From contig JBBKWQ010000120.1 in assembly GCA_037969115.1 (NCBI GenBank), positions 1-37,807 of the forward strand: a stretch of 37,807 nucleotides of DNA, given 5' to 3'. Of the stretch, positions 1 through 9,238 are shown piece after piece. The stretch is from JBBKWQ01 sp037969115. Its GTDB lineage: Bacteria; Actinomycetota; Acidimicrobiia; Acidimicrobiales; Ilumatobacteraceae. The first letter of the stretch is position 1. Every line of letters starts with the position of its first letter. The notes under the pieces are model-generated. The model was not told where the DNA came from. It saw nothing but the letters and a program-made list of their open reading frames with translations, and searched no databases. The translations under genes and the position numbers were made by a program.

Positions 1-33
1 GAGCTTCGTTGCAGGCCGCGATCGGCTGAGGGG

Positions 34-39
34 TACATT
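34..39 (+). promoter_or_regulatory. putative -10 box of citrate synthase gene
   Basis: TACATT fits the TANNNT consensus and lies 55 bases before the GTG start, giving a leader of roughly 50 bases that carries the ribosome binding site. The window edge prevents a proper look at the -35 region. Confidence 0.4.
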
Positions 40-94
40 GGCGCGTCCGGGGAGCAAGCCCCAATTCCGACTCTGCGCCACAAAGGAAGCAACT

Positions 95-1363
95 GTGCCT
101 GAGACCATCACCATCACCGACGACCGAACTGGCAAGACCGTGACCGTCCCCATCACCGGCGGCGTGTTCCCGTCGTCGGCGATCCGCGAGCTCGATCCGA
201 GCTTGTTCGTGTACGACCCGGCCTACATGTCGACCGCAGCATGCAAGTCGGAGATCACGTATCTCGACGGCGAAAACGGCGTACTGCGCTATCGCGGCTA
301 CCCGATCGAGCAGCTCGCCGCGAAGTCGACCTTCCTCGAGGTCGCCTACCTGCTGCTGTACGGAGAGTTGCCCACCCAGGAACAACTCGACAAGTGGCGA
401 CACGAGGTGACCCACCACACATTCATCCACGAGAACATGCGAAAGCGCTTCGTCGACGGCTTCCACTACGACGCCCACCCCATGGGCATGTTCGTGTCGG
501 CAGTGGCCGCGCTCGGAACGTTCTACGACGGCGCCAAGGACATCCACGAAGACAGCAGTCGACACAAGCAGATCCTGCGTCTCATCGCGAAAACGCCGAC
601 GATCGCATCGATGTGTTACCGGTTCTCCATCGGCCAGCCGTTCAACTACCCGAGCAATCGTCTCTCGTACCCAGGGAACTTCTTGAACATGATGTGGAAG
701 GTGGGTGACTCGTACGAGGTCGATCCGATCCTCGAACGTGCGATGGACGTGTTGTTCATCCTTCACGCCGACCACGAGCAGAACTGTGGCACCACCGCGA
801 TGCGAGTCGTCGGGTCGAGCCACGCCGATCCGTACTCGTCGGCGGCCGCTGCGGCCAGCGCGCTCTACGGACCGCTCCACGGCGGGGCGAACGAGGCCGT
901 CGTGCGAATGCTCAGCGACATCGGCACGATCGAGAACGTTCCTGCCTTCATCGAGTCGGTGAAGGCAGGTGATGGTCGCCTCATGGGATTCGGCCATCGG
1001 GTCTACAAGAACTACGACCCCCGCGCCACCATCATCAAAGACACCGCATACGAGGTCTTCAAGGTCACCGGCAAGAACCCGCTGCTCGACATCGCGCTGG
1101 CGCTCGAGGAAGTGGCTCTGTCGGATTCGTACTTCATCGACCGCAAGCTGTACCCGAACGTCGACTTCTACTCCGGACTGATCTACCAGGCACTGGGCTT
1201 CCCGGTCGACATGTTCACCGTGCTCTTTGCGATCCCTCGGACGGCAGGCTGGCTCGCCCATTGGCAGGAGTTGCTGAACGACGGCGATCAGAAGATCTCA
1301 CGTCCGCGCCAGTGGTACACCGGACTGGACGAGCGCAACTTCGTACAGATCGCCGACCGCTGA
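95..1363 (+). CDS. gltA: citrate synthase
   Basis: Condenses acetyl-CoA and oxaloacetate to citrate at the entry to the TCA cycle, in the cytoplasm. The 422-residue protein has the family's normal length. Its catalytic triad is visible: His262 in GPLHGGANEA, His301 in MGFGHRVY and Asp357 in NVDFYSG, matching His264/His305/Asp362 of the E. coli enzyme. The start chosen is GTG at 95 because AAAGGAAG lies 5 bases upstream; an in-frame TTG at 38 overlaps the likely -10 box. The gene stands alone and converges on the next gene across a strong hairpin. Whether it is a citrate or 2-methylcitrate synthase cannot be settled by eye, but the isolated setting without prp genes favours citrate synthase. 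Confidence 0.95.
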   Translation: MPETITITDDRTGKTVTVPITGGVFPSSAIRELDPSLFVYDPAYMSTAACKSEITYLDGENGVLRYRGYPIEQLAAKSTFLEVAYLLLYGELPTQEQLDKWRHEVTHHTFIHENMRKRFVDGFHYDAHPMGMFVSAVAALGTFYDGAKDIHEDSSRHKQILRLIAKTPTIASMCYRFSIGQPFNYPSNRLSYPGNFLNMMWKVGDSYEVDPILERAMDVLFILHADHEQNCGTTAMRVVGSSHADPYSSAAAAASALYGPLHGGANEAVVRMLSDIGTIENVPAFIESVKAGDGRLMGFGHRVYKNYDPRATIIKDTAYEVFKVTGKNPLLDIALALEEVALSDSYFIDRKLYPNVDFYSGLIYQALGFPVDMFTVLFAIPRTAGWLAHWQELLNDGDQKISRPRQWYTGLDERNFVQIADR

Positions 1364-1399
1364 CAGGCGGCGAGCGTCGTACACCGAGTCCGACAACGA

Positions 1400-1442
1400 C
1401 CGAGGCCGTCATCCCCACATGTCGTGGGGATGACGGCCTCGG
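1400..1442. terminator. bidirectional hairpin terminator between convergent genes
   Basis: A perfect 19-bp inverted repeat (1400-1418 with 1424-1442) encloses a 5-base loop, ATGTC. It lies between the citrate synthase stop and the stop of the converging secreted-protein gene. No T tract follows on either side, so it may act as a structure-dependent barrier or mRNA 3'-end stabiliser rather than a classical intrinsic terminator. Confidence 0.8.
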
Positions 1443-1470
1443 GACGTGTTCGGGTCGGTTGCGGCGGAAC

Positions 1471-2787
<1,317 letters not shown>

Positions 2788-2832
2788 GCAACGACCTCGG
2801 GGGGAACAAACGCCTGACCGTGCGGAATGGCG

Positions 2833-2959
2833 TGGCGGACTTGTGGCTTTCCTTGGTGAATCAGATGCTCTCTTCGTCATGTTCGACACGGACCTTGAAC
2901 CCTCCTGAAGCTTTCTTGACGATTGCATGTCGGAAAGCCACGTTCGGAGAAATCCGCCA
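2833..2959 (-). promoter_or_regulatory. structured 5' leader RNA candidate
   Basis: Bases 2833-2852 are the reverse complement of 2932-2941 joined to 2950-2959, with 19 of 20 positions matching and the remaining one a G-U pair in RNA. An 8-base bulge (2942-2949) interrupts the 5' arm. The 79-base apical region holds a further 6-bp helix (2917-2922 with 2874-2879), a possible 4-bp helix (2925-2928 with 2865-2868) and an AGGAGG sequence (2901-2906). It would lie in the leader of the secreted-protein mRNA, ending about 45 bases before its start codon. It does not match a riboswitch class that I recognise. Confidence 0.5.
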
Positions 2960-2986
2960 GACTTGAGGTCCCGAGCGGTTTGAAAC

Positions 2987-3016
2987 ATCTTATTACGGTT
3001 CAGTGACACATTGTAA
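2987..3016 (-). promoter_or_regulatory. putative promoter of secreted-protein gene
   Basis: On the minus strand, TTACAA (3011-3016) and TAAGAT (2987-2992) are separated by 18 bases inside an AT-rich patch. Transcription would begin near 2980, just before the structured leader, and give a 5' UTR of about 190 bases. Confidence 0.4.
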
Positions 3017-3060
3017 CGTAACTGACACACGATTTGCGGGACCTTGCCGAAACATGACCG

Positions 3061-3088
3061 GTCGACGCTCCGAGGTGCGAGCGTCGAC
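3061..3088. repeat. perfect 10-bp inverted repeat, possible operator
   Basis: GTCGACGCTC (3061-3070) and GAGCGTCGAC (3079-3088) flank an 8-base spacer. It lies about 40 bases before the -10 box of the acyl-CoA dehydrogenase gene and upstream of the divergent promoter, a position suited to a dimeric repressor or activator. No regulator gene is adjacent, and no T tract suggests a terminator. Confidence 0.5.
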
Positions 3089-3127
3089 ACGTTGGCGCGC
3101 AACCCGGTGACACACGTCGCCCTGCCC

Positions 3128-3133
3128 TACGAT
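3128..3133 (+). promoter_or_regulatory. -10 box, leaderless acyl-CoA dehydrogenase gene
   Basis: TACGAT ends 8 bases before ATG 3142 and no Shine-Dalgarno sequence is present, so transcription probably starts at or within two bases of the start codon. Confidence 0.55.
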
Positions 3134-3141
3134 CGCACTCG

Positions 3142-4248
3142 ATGGACTTTTCGTGGACCGCTGATCAACGTGCCCTTCGTGCCGAGGCGCGCGAGGTCGC
3201 CCGACAGGCCGTCGCTGATTTCGGCCGGCACAACGACTCGTGGATCAACGGATACTCGAAGGAGTTCGCACAAGAACTCGGACGGCGCGGCTGGATCGGC
3301 ATGACCTGGCCGACGGAGTCCGGCGGTGGTGGCCGCCCCGCGATCGACCGCCTGATCGTCGGCGAGGAACTCATCGCCGCCGGAGCTCCGATCGCAGCCA
3401 TGTGGTTCGCCGACCGACAGATGGGTCCGACGCTGATCGCCTACGGGCGCGACGACCAGAAGGCGGCGTTCCTGCCCGACATCTTGTCGGGCACCGCCAC
3501 GTGGTGCATCGGCATGTCCGAACCCGACGCAGGATCCGACCTCGCCTCGCTCAAGACCCAAGCGATGCGGGACGGCGACGAGTTCGTCATCAACGGGCAG
3601 ACGATCTGGACCAGCTTCGGCGAGGTCGCCGACTTCTGCTATCTCATCTGCCGCACGTCCACCGAGGGCCCTCCGCACCAGGGCATCAGCGAGATCGTCG
3701 TCCCGATGGACACACCGGGCATCGAAGTACGCCCGATCAAGGACATGACGACCAATCGCCACTTCGCCGAAGTCTGGTTCACCGACGCTCGCGTACCGGT
3801 GAGCAATCTGGTCGGTCTCGAAGGGAACGCGTTCAAGCAGACGATGCGTCAGCTCGAGCACGAGCGGGGCGGCGTCGATCGGCTGGTGTCGAACCACGCC
3901 CTCTTCCGACTGGCAGTCGACCGGGCCGACACGTCCGACCCGATCGTGCGCCAAGAAATTGCGGCACTCGAGATCGGGTACCGACTCGGCCGAATCCTGG
4001 TGACCCGCGAGGTGCTCGGACAAGCTCCGAAGGGCTTCTCGGCCGCAACGAAGTGCTTCTGTACCGAGCACGAGTGGCGTGTCGCAGAGTTCGTCAGCCG
4101 AACCTACGGAGCCCACGCAACGGTCTGGAACGACGTGGTCCACGGGCTGCTGTACGCCCCGGGTTACACCATCATGGGCGGCACCTCGAACATCATGCGC
4201 AACATCCTCGGTGAGCGCGTGCTCGGACTCCCCCGCGAACCTCGCTGA
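3142..4248 (+). CDS. acyl-CoA dehydrogenase family protein
   Basis: A FAD-dependent flavoprotein of 368 residues, expected to oxidise an acyl-CoA thioester to the enoyl-CoA. The N-terminal helical domain, the middle beta domain with WCIGMSEPDAGSDL, and the C-terminal helical domain ending in MGGTSNIMRNILGERVLG are all recognisable. The residue aligned with the usual catalytic Glu of YEGT-type enzymes is Gly in MGGTSN; a glutamate elsewhere, for example in LEHERGG, may serve, as in the isovaleryl-CoA and long-chain groups. The substrate cannot be deduced: no beta-oxidation or steroid genes adjoin it. The start is supported by a -10 box 8 bases upstream. Confidence 0.9.
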   Translation: MDFSWTADQRALRAEAREVARQAVADFGRHNDSWINGYSKEFAQELGRRGWIGMTWPTESGGGGRPAIDRLIVGEELIAAGAPIAAMWFADRQMGPTLIAYGRDDQKAAFLPDILSGTATWCIGMSEPDAGSDLASLKTQAMRDGDEFVINGQTIWTSFGEVADFCYLICRTSTEGPPHQGISEIVVPMDTPGIEVRPIKDMTTNRHFAEVWFTDARVPVSNLVGLEGNAFKQTMRQLEHERGGVDRLVSNHALFRLAVDRADTSDPIVRQEIAALEIGYRLGRILVTREVLGQAPKGFSAATKCFCTEHEWRVAEFVSRTYGAHATVWNDVVHGLLYAPGYTIMGGTSNIMRNILGERVLGLPREPR

Positions 4249-4275
4249 CACGCTCGGTCGACCCGCTTCGGCCGC

Positions 4276-4298
4276 GGTTCCTGCGATTCGTGGGAACC
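4276..4298 (+). terminator. weak hairpin after acyl-CoA dehydrogenase gene
   Basis: GGTTCC (4276-4281) pairs with GGAACC (4293-4298) around an 11-base loop in the 78-base gap before the next gene. There is no T tract; this could be a weak terminator or a small operator for the downstream lipoprotein gene. Confidence 0.25.
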
Positions 4299-4326
4299 AG
4301 CCTCACGTGACGTGCGTCTCATCAGC

Positions 4327-6069
4327 ATGAAGCGCACCAGCATGACCAAGCAACTCGCCGTTCTCGCCGCCCTGGGGGCGATCGCGACCGGCTGCAGCGG
4401 GAGCAATGACGACAGCCCGGGCACGCGCCCCGGCACCGTCGACGATTCGGACAACGGGTTGTTCGAAGGAGACGAACAAGGCCGTACTGACGACACCGCG
4501 AACGGCACGACCGGCAACTCCGATGCCGAAGGCCGCCTCGCCGAAACCTCGGAGACAGGTGCGCCCGCGGAGCAGATGTCCGACAAGACCGACTCACCGT
4601 CGGCCCTCGACCTGGAGGGCGAGATGGCCGCGGAGGAGCCGATCGGTGAGACGGACGGCGGCCTGTTCGAGACGCCGCCGCCCGACCCTGACGACACCAA
4701 CGCGCGTGACGAGAACAACACCTTCGAGAACTACGGGTATCGCGATTTCGTCGAGACGTCGCGCGATCCGCTCTCGACGTTCGCACTCGACGTCGACACT
4801 GGTTCGTACTCGGTCGCTCGCCGTTGGATCGAGGAAGGTTCACTCCCACCGATCGAGTCGGTGCGCCCCGAGGAGTGGATCAATGCCTTCGACTACGGCT
4901 ATGACGACGCCCGAAACGGCCTCGAGATCTCGGTTGATGCAGGCCCGTCGCCATTCGAGACCGACAATTACCTCGTCCGGATCGGCGTGCAGGGTGAAAT
5001 CGTCGACGAAGCGGAGCGGCGGCCGGCCGCACTCACGTTCGTGATCGACACGTCCGGCTCGATGGACCGGGACGACCGCCTCGGACTCGTGAAGGAGTCA
5101 CTCGCGATCCTCGTCGACCAACTCCAATCGGATGACACTGTCGCGATCGTGACATACAGCGACCGCTCCGGGATCGTGCTTCGGCCGACTCCCGCATCGG
5201 ATCGGAACACGATCCTCGATGCCATCGACGAACTCGGCCCCGGTGGATCGACCAACCTCGAAGCTGGACTTCGCGAAGGATACGACCTCGCCCGCGACGC
5301 GTTCCGTGAAGACGGGATCAACCGTGTCGTGCTCGCTTCGGACGGAGTCGCCAACGTCGGCGTCACCGATCCCGACCAACTCGCGAGGATGATCCGAAAC
5401 GATGCCGATGCCGGGATCAACCTCGTGACGGTCGGCTTCGGGATGGGCAACTTCAACGACACGACCATGGAACAACTCGCCGACCAGGGTGACGGCTTCT
5501 ACGCCTACGTCGATACCGAGGACGAAGCAGAGCGACTCTTCGAGGACGAACTCACCTCGACGCTGTTGACGGTGGCGAAGGACGCCAAGATCCAGGTCGA
5601 GTTCAACGAGGACGTCGTCGACTCGTATCGCCTGATCGGTTTCGAGAACCGAGGTGTCCGCGACAGCGACTTCCGAGTGGACGCCGTGGACGCCGGTGAG
5701 TTGGGAGCCGGTCATCAAGTGACCGCGATCTATGAGATCGAGCTCGAACGCGGTGTCGACGTCGGCGATCGCGACGAGATCGGCGAAGTGTTCCTCCGCT
5801 GGGAAGACCCCGACGACGGTGAGGTGATCGAGATCAACGACGACATCGACCTTCGCGACATCGAACCCGAGTGGACTCGAACACCAGCCGACTTCCGGTT
5901 GGCCACCGTGGTCGCGACCTTCGCCGAGATCATGCGGGACAACCCCCACGCCGGTGACATCGACATCGACGATCTCGCCGACGAGGTCGACCGACTGGCC
6001 GATGACATGAACGATCGCGCCGTCGACGATCTCGCCGATCTGATCGAGCTGGCAGCGACTCTGCGCTGA
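4327..6069 (+). CDS. von Willebrand factor A domain lipoprotein (YfbK-like)
   Basis: A 580-residue predicted lipoprotein. A short n-region and hydrophobic stretch end at the lipobox LGAIATGC. A long acidic, low-complexity stretch follows (about 24-130), then a YfbK-type N-terminal domain (DVDTGSYSVARRWI). The vWA domain has a complete metal site: Asp241-x-Ser243-x-Ser245 in DTSGSM, Thr309 in GGSTN and Asp339 in ASDGV. The C-terminal segment is strongly acidic. Such proteins are extracellular metal-dependent adhesion or interaction modules; the partner is unknown. ATG 4327 was preferred to GTG 4312 because it gives a compact signal peptide; neither has a clear ribosome binding site. Confidence 0.85.
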   Translation: MKRTSMTKQLAVLAALGAIATGCSGSNDDSPGTRPGTVDDSDNGLFEGDEQGRTDDTANGTTGNSDAEGRLAETSETGAPAEQMSDKTDSPSALDLEGEMAAEEPIGETDGGLFETPPPDPDDTNARDENNTFENYGYRDFVETSRDPLSTFALDVDTGSYSVARRWIEEGSLPPIESVRPEEWINAFDYGYDDARNGLEISVDAGPSPFETDNYLVRIGVQGEIVDEAERRPAALTFVIDTSGSMDRDDRLGLVKESLAILVDQLQSDDTVAIVTYSDRSGIVLRPTPASDRNTILDAIDELGPGGSTNLEAGLREGYDLARDAFREDGINRVVLASDGVANVGVTDPDQLARMIRNDADAGINLVTVGFGMGNFNDTTMEQLADQGDGFYAYVDTEDEAERLFEDELTSTLLTVAKDAKIQVEFNEDVVDSYRLIGFENRGVRDSDFRVDAVDAGELGAGHQVTAIYEIELERGVDVGDRDEIGEVFLRWEDPDDGEVIEINDDIDLRDIEPEWTRTPADFRLATVVATFAEIMRDNPHAGDIDIDDLADEVDRLADDMNDRAVDDLADLIELAATLR

Positions 6070-6077
6070 CGGTGCGT

Positions 6078-6083
6078 TACCTT
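6078..6083 (+). promoter_or_regulatory. -10 box, leaderless homocysteine methyltransferase operon
   Basis: TACCTT ends 8 bases before ATG 6092 with no Shine-Dalgarno sequence between. It is the apparent promoter of the three-gene operon 6092-10512. Confidence 0.55.
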
Positions 6084-6091
6084 CGGGCGGG

Positions 6092-6991
6092 ATGAAACAC
6101 GCAACCCTGCTCGACGGCGGCATGGGCCAGGAGTTGTTGCGCCGCACGAACGCCGTCGCGACGCCGCTGTGGTCCGCACAGGTCATGTACGACCATCCCG
6201 ATGTAGTCCAGGCCCTTCACCTGGACTACATCAACGCCGGCGCCGACGTGATCACCCTGAACGCTTACTCGTCGACCCGTTGTCGTCTCGAACCGTCAGG
6301 TTTCGTCGACCGGTACGAGCCGCTTCAGCGGCTCGCCGGAGAACTCGCGCTGGCTGCCCGAGATGAGTCCGGCCACGATGTGACCATCGCCGGCTGCCTG
6401 TCGCCGTATGGCTGGAGTTATCACCCCGAGTTGGCTCCGCCGTTCGACGAGCTCTGGCCTCAGTACGCCGAAACTGCCGCCCTGCAAGCACCGTACGTCG
6501 ACGTCTTCTTGTGCGAGACGATGGGGTCGGCCGAGGAGGCGCTCGCCGCAGCGACGGGTGCCGCGACGACCGGCAAGCCGGTGTGGGTCGCCTGGACACT
6601 CCGCGACGACGACCGGGGCGTGCTCCGCAGCGGCGAGACCCTGGCGGCCGCCAACGCGGCGCTCGACGATCTCGACGTCGCCGTCCGACTCCTCAACTGT
6701 TCGACACCGGAAGCCATTACCGCCGCCCTCCCGGCGTTGCTCGCGGCTGGGCCACGCGTCGGCGCCTACGCGAACGGGTTCACGCAGATCGATGCCGCGT
6801 TCACGCAAGGGGCCACTGTCGAGCACCTGCACGGACGTTCCGATCTCGGCCACGGCGAGTACGCCGACGTGGCGATGGGCTGGCTCGACAGTGGCGCACG
6901 GGTTGTCGGGGGATGCTGCGAGATCGGGCCGGCACACATCGCTGAGATCGCTCGACGGCTCGACGTTCACGGCTGGACCCACTCGGCATGA
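6092..6991 (+). CDS. homocysteine S-methyltransferase family protein
   Basis: Expected to transfer a methyl group from a donor such as S-methylmethionine, dimethylsulfoniopropionate or glycine betaine to homocysteine, making methionine; the donor cannot be predicted. The 299-residue barrel starts with LLDGGMGQELLRR. It carries the three zinc-binding cysteines of the family: Cys203 in LLNCST, and Cys275 and Cys276 in GGCCEIGP. Length matches stand-alone MmuM-type enzymes, not full MetH. Its stop overlaps the start of the sulfatase gene in an ATGA, which predicts translational coupling. Confidence 0.9.
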   Translation: MKHATLLDGGMGQELLRRTNAVATPLWSAQVMYDHPDVVQALHLDYINAGADVITLNAYSSTRCRLEPSGFVDRYEPLQRLAGELALAARDESGHDVTIAGCLSPYGWSYHPELAPPFDELWPQYAETAALQAPYVDVFLCETMGSAEEALAAATGAATTGKPVWVAWTLRDDDRGVLRSGETLAAANAALDDLDVAVRLLNCSTPEAITAALPALLAAGPRVGAYANGFTQIDAAFTQGATVEHLHGRSDLGHGEYADVAMGWLDSGARVVGGCCEIGPAHIAEIARRLDVHGWTHSA

Positions 6992-9234
6992 CGTTACCCA
7001 GCCGCGTCGGGCACACACTCGCCGACTCCACACCGTTCTGGCCGGACCCACCGGCTCCGCCGCCCGGATCCCCGAACGTGCTGGTGCTCCTCCTCGACGA
7101 CGTCGGTTTTGCCGACTTCGGGTGCTACGGCTCCGAGATCAGGACGCCCAACATCGACCGCTTCGCCGACAGTGGGACACGATTCACCGGGTTCCACACG
7201 ACCGCGATGTGTTCCACGACAAGGGCAGCGTTGCTGACGGGTCGCAACCACCACTCGGTCGGCGTCGGCTGTCTCGCCAACTTCGACAGCGGCTTCCCTG
7301 GCTATCGCGGAAAGATCAGCGCCGACGCGCCCACGATCGCCGAAATGCTCCGGCCGCACGGATATCGCAACTACATGGTCGGGAAGTGGCACGCAACCTC
7401 CACCACCGAGACGGGTCCGACAGGGCCGTTCGATGGCTGGCCTCTCCGTCGAGGGTTCGATCGCTTCTACGGGTTTCTCGATGCGGAGACCGACCAGTAC
7501 TCCCCCGAGTTGGTACAGGACAATGCACACATCACCCCACCAGGCACCTACGAAACCGGATATCACCTGACAGCCGACCTGGTCGACCATGCCATCGAGT
7601 ACGTGAAGAGCCACGAGGCCGCCATCCCCGACCTCCCCTGGTTCATGCTGCTTGCACCAGGCGCATGCCATGCACCACACCAGGCCCCAAAGGAGTTGAT
7701 CGATTCCTACGAGCCGCTGTTCGCGAAGGGTTGGGACCAGAGCCGGGCTGATCGTCTCGCCAAGCAGATCGAGTTCGGAGTCGTACCGGCGGGCACCGCG
7801 CTGCCTGCCCGGAACGACTTCGTCATGGCCTGGGCGGACCACTCCGCCGAGGATCGACGCGTGTTCACTCGATTGCAGGCGGCGTACGCCGCGATGCTCG
7901 AACACACCGACACCCACTTCGGACGCCTCGCCTCACACCTCGACCAGGCTGGAGTGCTCGACGACACCATCGTGATCATCCTGTCCGACAACGGCGCCAG
8001 TCAGGAGGGCGGTCCCCACGGCTTCGTGAACGCCATGTCGGTCTTCGCCGGAATCCCTGAGCCGATGGATGACAAGCTCGCCCGTCTCGACGACATCGGC
8101 GGTCCCGATTCGCACTCGAACTTCCCGTGGGGTTGGGCGATGAACGCGAACACACCGTTGAAGCGGTACAAGCAGAACACGCACGGAGGAGGCATCCGCG
8201 ATCCGCTCATCGTCTCGTGGCCCGCGAAGTTCGACGACGCCGGTTCGCTCCGTCACCAGTTCTGTCACGTGTCGGATCTGGCACCGACGCTGCTCGATAT
8301 CGTCGGCATCGCTCCTGCGAACGACTTGGAAGGGACGAGCTTCGCGGCGTCACTCGTCGACGCCGATGCGCCCGCTGCCAAACACGTCCAGTACTTCGAG
8401 ATGTTCGGCCATCGCGGCATCTGGATCGATGGTTGGAAGGCCGTGGCATACCACCCTTCCGGCCAGCCGTTCGATGCCGATGAGTGGGAGCTGTACGACC
8501 TCGGGTCCGACTTCAACGAGTGCCACGACCGATCTAGCGACGAACCGGAGCGGTTGGCCAGCATGATCGAACGGTGGTGGGAGCAGGCCGAGGCACACCA
8601 GGTGCTTCCGCTCGACGATCGTTTCGCCCAACGATTCGCTGAGAACGCCGAACGCTTCACCGGCGACCGGCGGCACTACACGTTCTGGCGAGGCATGGGC
8701 CACCTGCCGTCGGACGTCGCGCCCGATCTGCGTAGCCGGAGCTACCTCATCAACGCACACGTCGACTTCGGTGCAGGCGACGAGGGAGTGTTGATCGCTC
8801 ATGGCGACGCAACGAGCGGGTATTCGCTGTTCGTTCGCGATGGTCACCTCGTCCACGACCTCAACATCGGAGGCACCCACCAGATCGTCGAGTCCGATCG
8901 ACCGGTGCCCGAGGGAACGACCACGCTCGGATTCCGGATGCAGCGTCAACCTGCGCAGCCCGAACGTGGCCCGACCGGCGTGGGCACGCTGCTCATCGAC
9001 GGTGAGCCGGCCGGTGCGATGGCGACCGCGAACGCGTTCGCCGTGACGATCTCGTGGTCGGGGCTCGACGTCGGATACGACCGCGGCACCACGGTGCAGA
9101 GCTACCGGAACGACGGCAGCCTGAACGACCCCTTCGAGTTCACGGGAACGCTGACGAAGGTCACCGTTGACCTCGACGACGACCAAGAACTCGATCACGG
9201 CCGGGCCGCCGACGCTGCCGTTTCGCGAGGCTGA
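6988..9234 (+). CDS. arylsulfatase-type sulfatase
   Basis: A 748-residue member of the formylglycine-dependent sulfatase family (alkaline phosphatase superfamily), expected to release sulfate from an organic sulfate ester. Metal-binding Asp37-Asp38 lie in LLDDVGFADFGCYG and Asp334-Asn335 in SDNGASQEGG. The modified residue would be Cys75 in CSTTRAALLTGR, with Arg79 at the usual place. The proline of the standard C-x-P-x-R signature is Thr77 here. No signal peptide is obvious, so the enzyme may be cytoplasmic. About 200 C-terminal residues form a beta-rich extension seen in long arylsulfatases. It is coupled to the upstream methyltransferase and followed after 4 bases by a lipoprotein gene. 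No formylglycine-generating enzyme lies in the window. Confidence 0.9.
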   Translation: MTLPSRVGHTLADSTPFWPDPPAPPPGSPNVLVLLLDDVGFADFGCYGSEIRTPNIDRFADSGTRFTGFHTTAMCSTTRAALLTGRNHHSVGVGCLANFDSGFPGYRGKISADAPTIAEMLRPHGYRNYMVGKWHATSTTETGPTGPFDGWPLRRGFDRFYGFLDAETDQYSPELVQDNAHITPPGTYETGYHLTADLVDHAIEYVKSHEAAIPDLPWFMLLAPGACHAPHQAPKELIDSYEPLFAKGWDQSRADRLAKQIEFGVVPAGTALPARNDFVMAWADHSAEDRRVFTRLQAAYAAMLEHTDTHFGRLASHLDQAGVLDDTIVIILSDNGASQEGGPHGFVNAMSVFAGIPEPMDDKLARLDDIGGPDSHSNFPWGWAMNANTPLKRYKQNTHGGGIRDPLIVSWPAKFDDAGSLRHQFCHVSDLAPTLLDIVGIAPANDLEGTSFAASLVDADAPAAKHVQYFEMFGHRGIWIDGWKAVAYHPSGQPFDADEWELYDLGSDFNECHDRSSDEPERLASMIERWWEQAEAHQVLPLDDRFAQRFAENAERFTGDRRHYTFWRGMGHLPSDVAPDLRSRSYLINAHVDFGAGDEGVLIAHGDATSGYSLFVRDGHLVHDLNIGGTHQIVESDRPVPEGTTTLGFRMQRQPAQPERGPTGVGTLLIDGEPAGAMATANAFAVTISWSGLDVGYDRGTTVQSYRNDGSLNDPFEFTGTLTKVTVDLDDDQELDHGRAADAAVSRG

Positions 9235-9238
9235 CAAG

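Larger units (their letters stand above)
2788..3141. other. 354-bp divergent intergenic region
   Basis: Separates the minus-strand secreted-protein gene from the plus-strand acyl-CoA dehydrogenase gene. It holds a long bulged inverted repeat (2833-2959), a possible minus-strand promoter (2987-3016) in a locally AT-rich patch, a perfect 10-bp palindrome (3061-3088) and the dehydrogenase -10 box (3128-3133). The minus frame upstream of the secreted protein is open through it, but shows no convincing protein-like composition. Confidence 0.7.

Noticed and set aside
2788..3102. N-terminal extension of the secreted protein to upstream starts
   Set aside because: The extension puts an Arg/Ser-rich stretch of over 30 residues before a normal signal peptide, and ATG 2787 has its own well-spaced GAGGT. 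GTG 2889 and ATG 2880 remain possible because AGGAGG lies upstream, but the spacing of 11 or 20 bases is poor.
3127..4251. A 374-codon minus-strand frame opposite the acyl-CoA dehydrogenase
   Set aside because: The plus strand carries clear acyl-CoA dehydrogenase motifs, while the mirror frame has none.
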